From the NCBI GenBank assembly GCA_031260845.1, contig JAISKR010000061.1:1-6832 (forward strand): 6,832 nt of DNA, in the 5' to 3' direction. Positions 6,564 to 6,832 of the stretch are shown here, piece by piece. Source of the DNA: Bacteroidales bacterium (GTDB lineage: Bacteria > Bacteroidota > Bacteroidia > Bacteroidales > UBA4181). The translations under genes were made by a program, and so were the position numbers. Under the pieces are notes generated by a model. The model saw only the letters and a list, made by a program, of their open reading frames with translations, did not search any database and was not told where the DNA came from. How positions within the stretch are numbered: the stretch's first letter is position 1; each line of letters opens with the position of its first letter.

Positions 6564-6584
6564 TATCTGATTATTAATCAGATA
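6564..6584. promoter_or_regulatory. Perfect 21-bp palindrome, possible operator
   Basis: The 9-bp arms TATCTGATT (6564-6572) and AATCAGATA (6576-6584) are exact reverse complements around the central ATT. It ends 20 nt before the small ORF start and about 105 nt upstream of pssA. A 3-nt loop and the absence of a following T-tract make an intrinsic terminator unlikely. A dimeric repressor site, or a 5'-leader hairpin controlling the small ORF, fits better. Which protein would bind is unknown. Confidence 0.5.
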
Positions 6585-6604
6585 TTTTAAGGGGTTGAAA
6601 AATA

Positions 6605-6724
6605 ATGCAAAAGGAAGAATGGAAAAAGGAAGAACCATACAATGTCAATTCAACAGCAACACCAGTGTATATGGCTGTTTGTTCCGCAGGGACAGCATTT
6701 TATTACGGATCATCATATTATTGA
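6605..6724 (+). CDS. Small ORF, 39 residues, unknown; weakly resembles a peptide precursor
   Basis: This short frame begins with ATG at 6605 and ends in TGA at 6724. The peptide has two parts: a charged N-terminus (residues 1-11, MQKEEWKKEEP) and an uncharged remainder rich in Ser, Thr, Ala, Gly and Tyr, with one cysteine (Cys26) and a YYGSSYY end. Signs that it may be real are a GC content of about 38% against about 18% in the following 108 nt, AAGGGG (6589-6594) 10 nt before the ATG, and the palindrome directly upstream. The charged leader followed by a small, polar, Cys-containing tail is the general shape of a ribosomally made, modified peptide precursor, but no modification enzyme lies in the window and I do not recognise the family. 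It could also be a stray frame. No signal peptide or membrane helix is apparent. Confidence 0.4.
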   Translation: MQKEEWKKEEPYNVNSTATPVYMAVCSAGTAFYYGSSYY

Positions 6725-6741
6725 TATTTTTTTATTAAATG

Positions 6742-6773
6742 TTTATTTCGTATTCAATATTTCTTTAATTTTG
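6742..6773 (+). promoter_or_regulatory. Promoter reading out of the window
   Basis: TAATTTTG at 6766-6773 exactly matches the -7 element, with TTTA (6742-6745) 20 nt upstream as a near -33 element. There is no ATG in the 59 nt after it, so the gene it would serve starts beyond the right edge. Apart from this element, 6725-6832 shows nothing but AT-rich sequence. Confidence 0.45.
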
Positions 6774-6832
6774 CATCTCAAAAATTAATCAATATATATT
6801 TTCCCTTTGTTTCAAATTAATTGGCAGAAAAT

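Noticed and set aside
6564..6584. Transcription terminator
   Set aside because: The stem has a 3-nt loop and low GC, no run of T follows it, and it does not lie downstream of any gene end.

Overview
The window looks like a chromosomal segment from a Bacteroidetes bacterium, most likely Bacteroidales. Three things point there: several intergenic regions carry the Bacteroidetes-type promoter (-33 TTTG, about 19-20 nt, -7 TAnnTTTG); most start codons are preceded by A/T-rich leaders without a clear Shine-Dalgarno; and the diaminopimelate epimerase and ketosynthase have the sequence style I know from Bacteroides relatives. The assignment rests on reading alone; no database search was done.

Layout. 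Positions 1-239 are non-coding: a G-rich edge, an 11-bp tandem repeat array (61-137) and a promoter (186-217) for a cytosolic eight-TPR protein (240-1187, + strand). This gene converges on a block of six minus-strand genes. In transcription order these are pssA (CDP-diacylglycerol-serine O-phosphatidyltransferase), an AcpH-type ACP phosphodiesterase, a PlsC-fold acyltransferase with a C-terminal membrane region, a FabF-like beta-ketoacyl-ACP synthase, an acyl carrier protein, and dapF. Junctions are tight: 0 nt between pssA and acpH, an ATGA overlap between acyltransferase and ketosynthase, 20 nt before the ACP and 13 nt before dapF. The one larger gap (acpH to acyltransferase) holds a full-consensus promoter, so the block is probably two nested transcription units.

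How the genes fit together. The ACP, ketosynthase and acyltransferase form a minimal 'make or extend an acyl chain and hand it to a lipid' set. AcpH can strip the phosphopantetheine arm from an ACP, and PssA makes the phosphatidylserine precursor of phosphatidylethanolamine. The cluster is therefore mainly about membrane lipid, with the peptidoglycan/lysine gene dapF at its tail. The ACP and ketosynthase may be a dedicated second set rather than the housekeeping fatty-acid synthase, but the acyl product cannot be read from sequence.

The right end (6469-6832) is AT-rich. It contains a perfect 21-bp palindrome, a 39-codon small ORF (6605-6724) for an unrecognised Ser/Thr/Tyr-rich peptide with one cysteine, and a promoter (6742-6773) pointing out of the window. 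The small ORF with its palindrome is the least explained part of the window. No tRNA, rRNA, CRISPR array or insertion sequence was seen.
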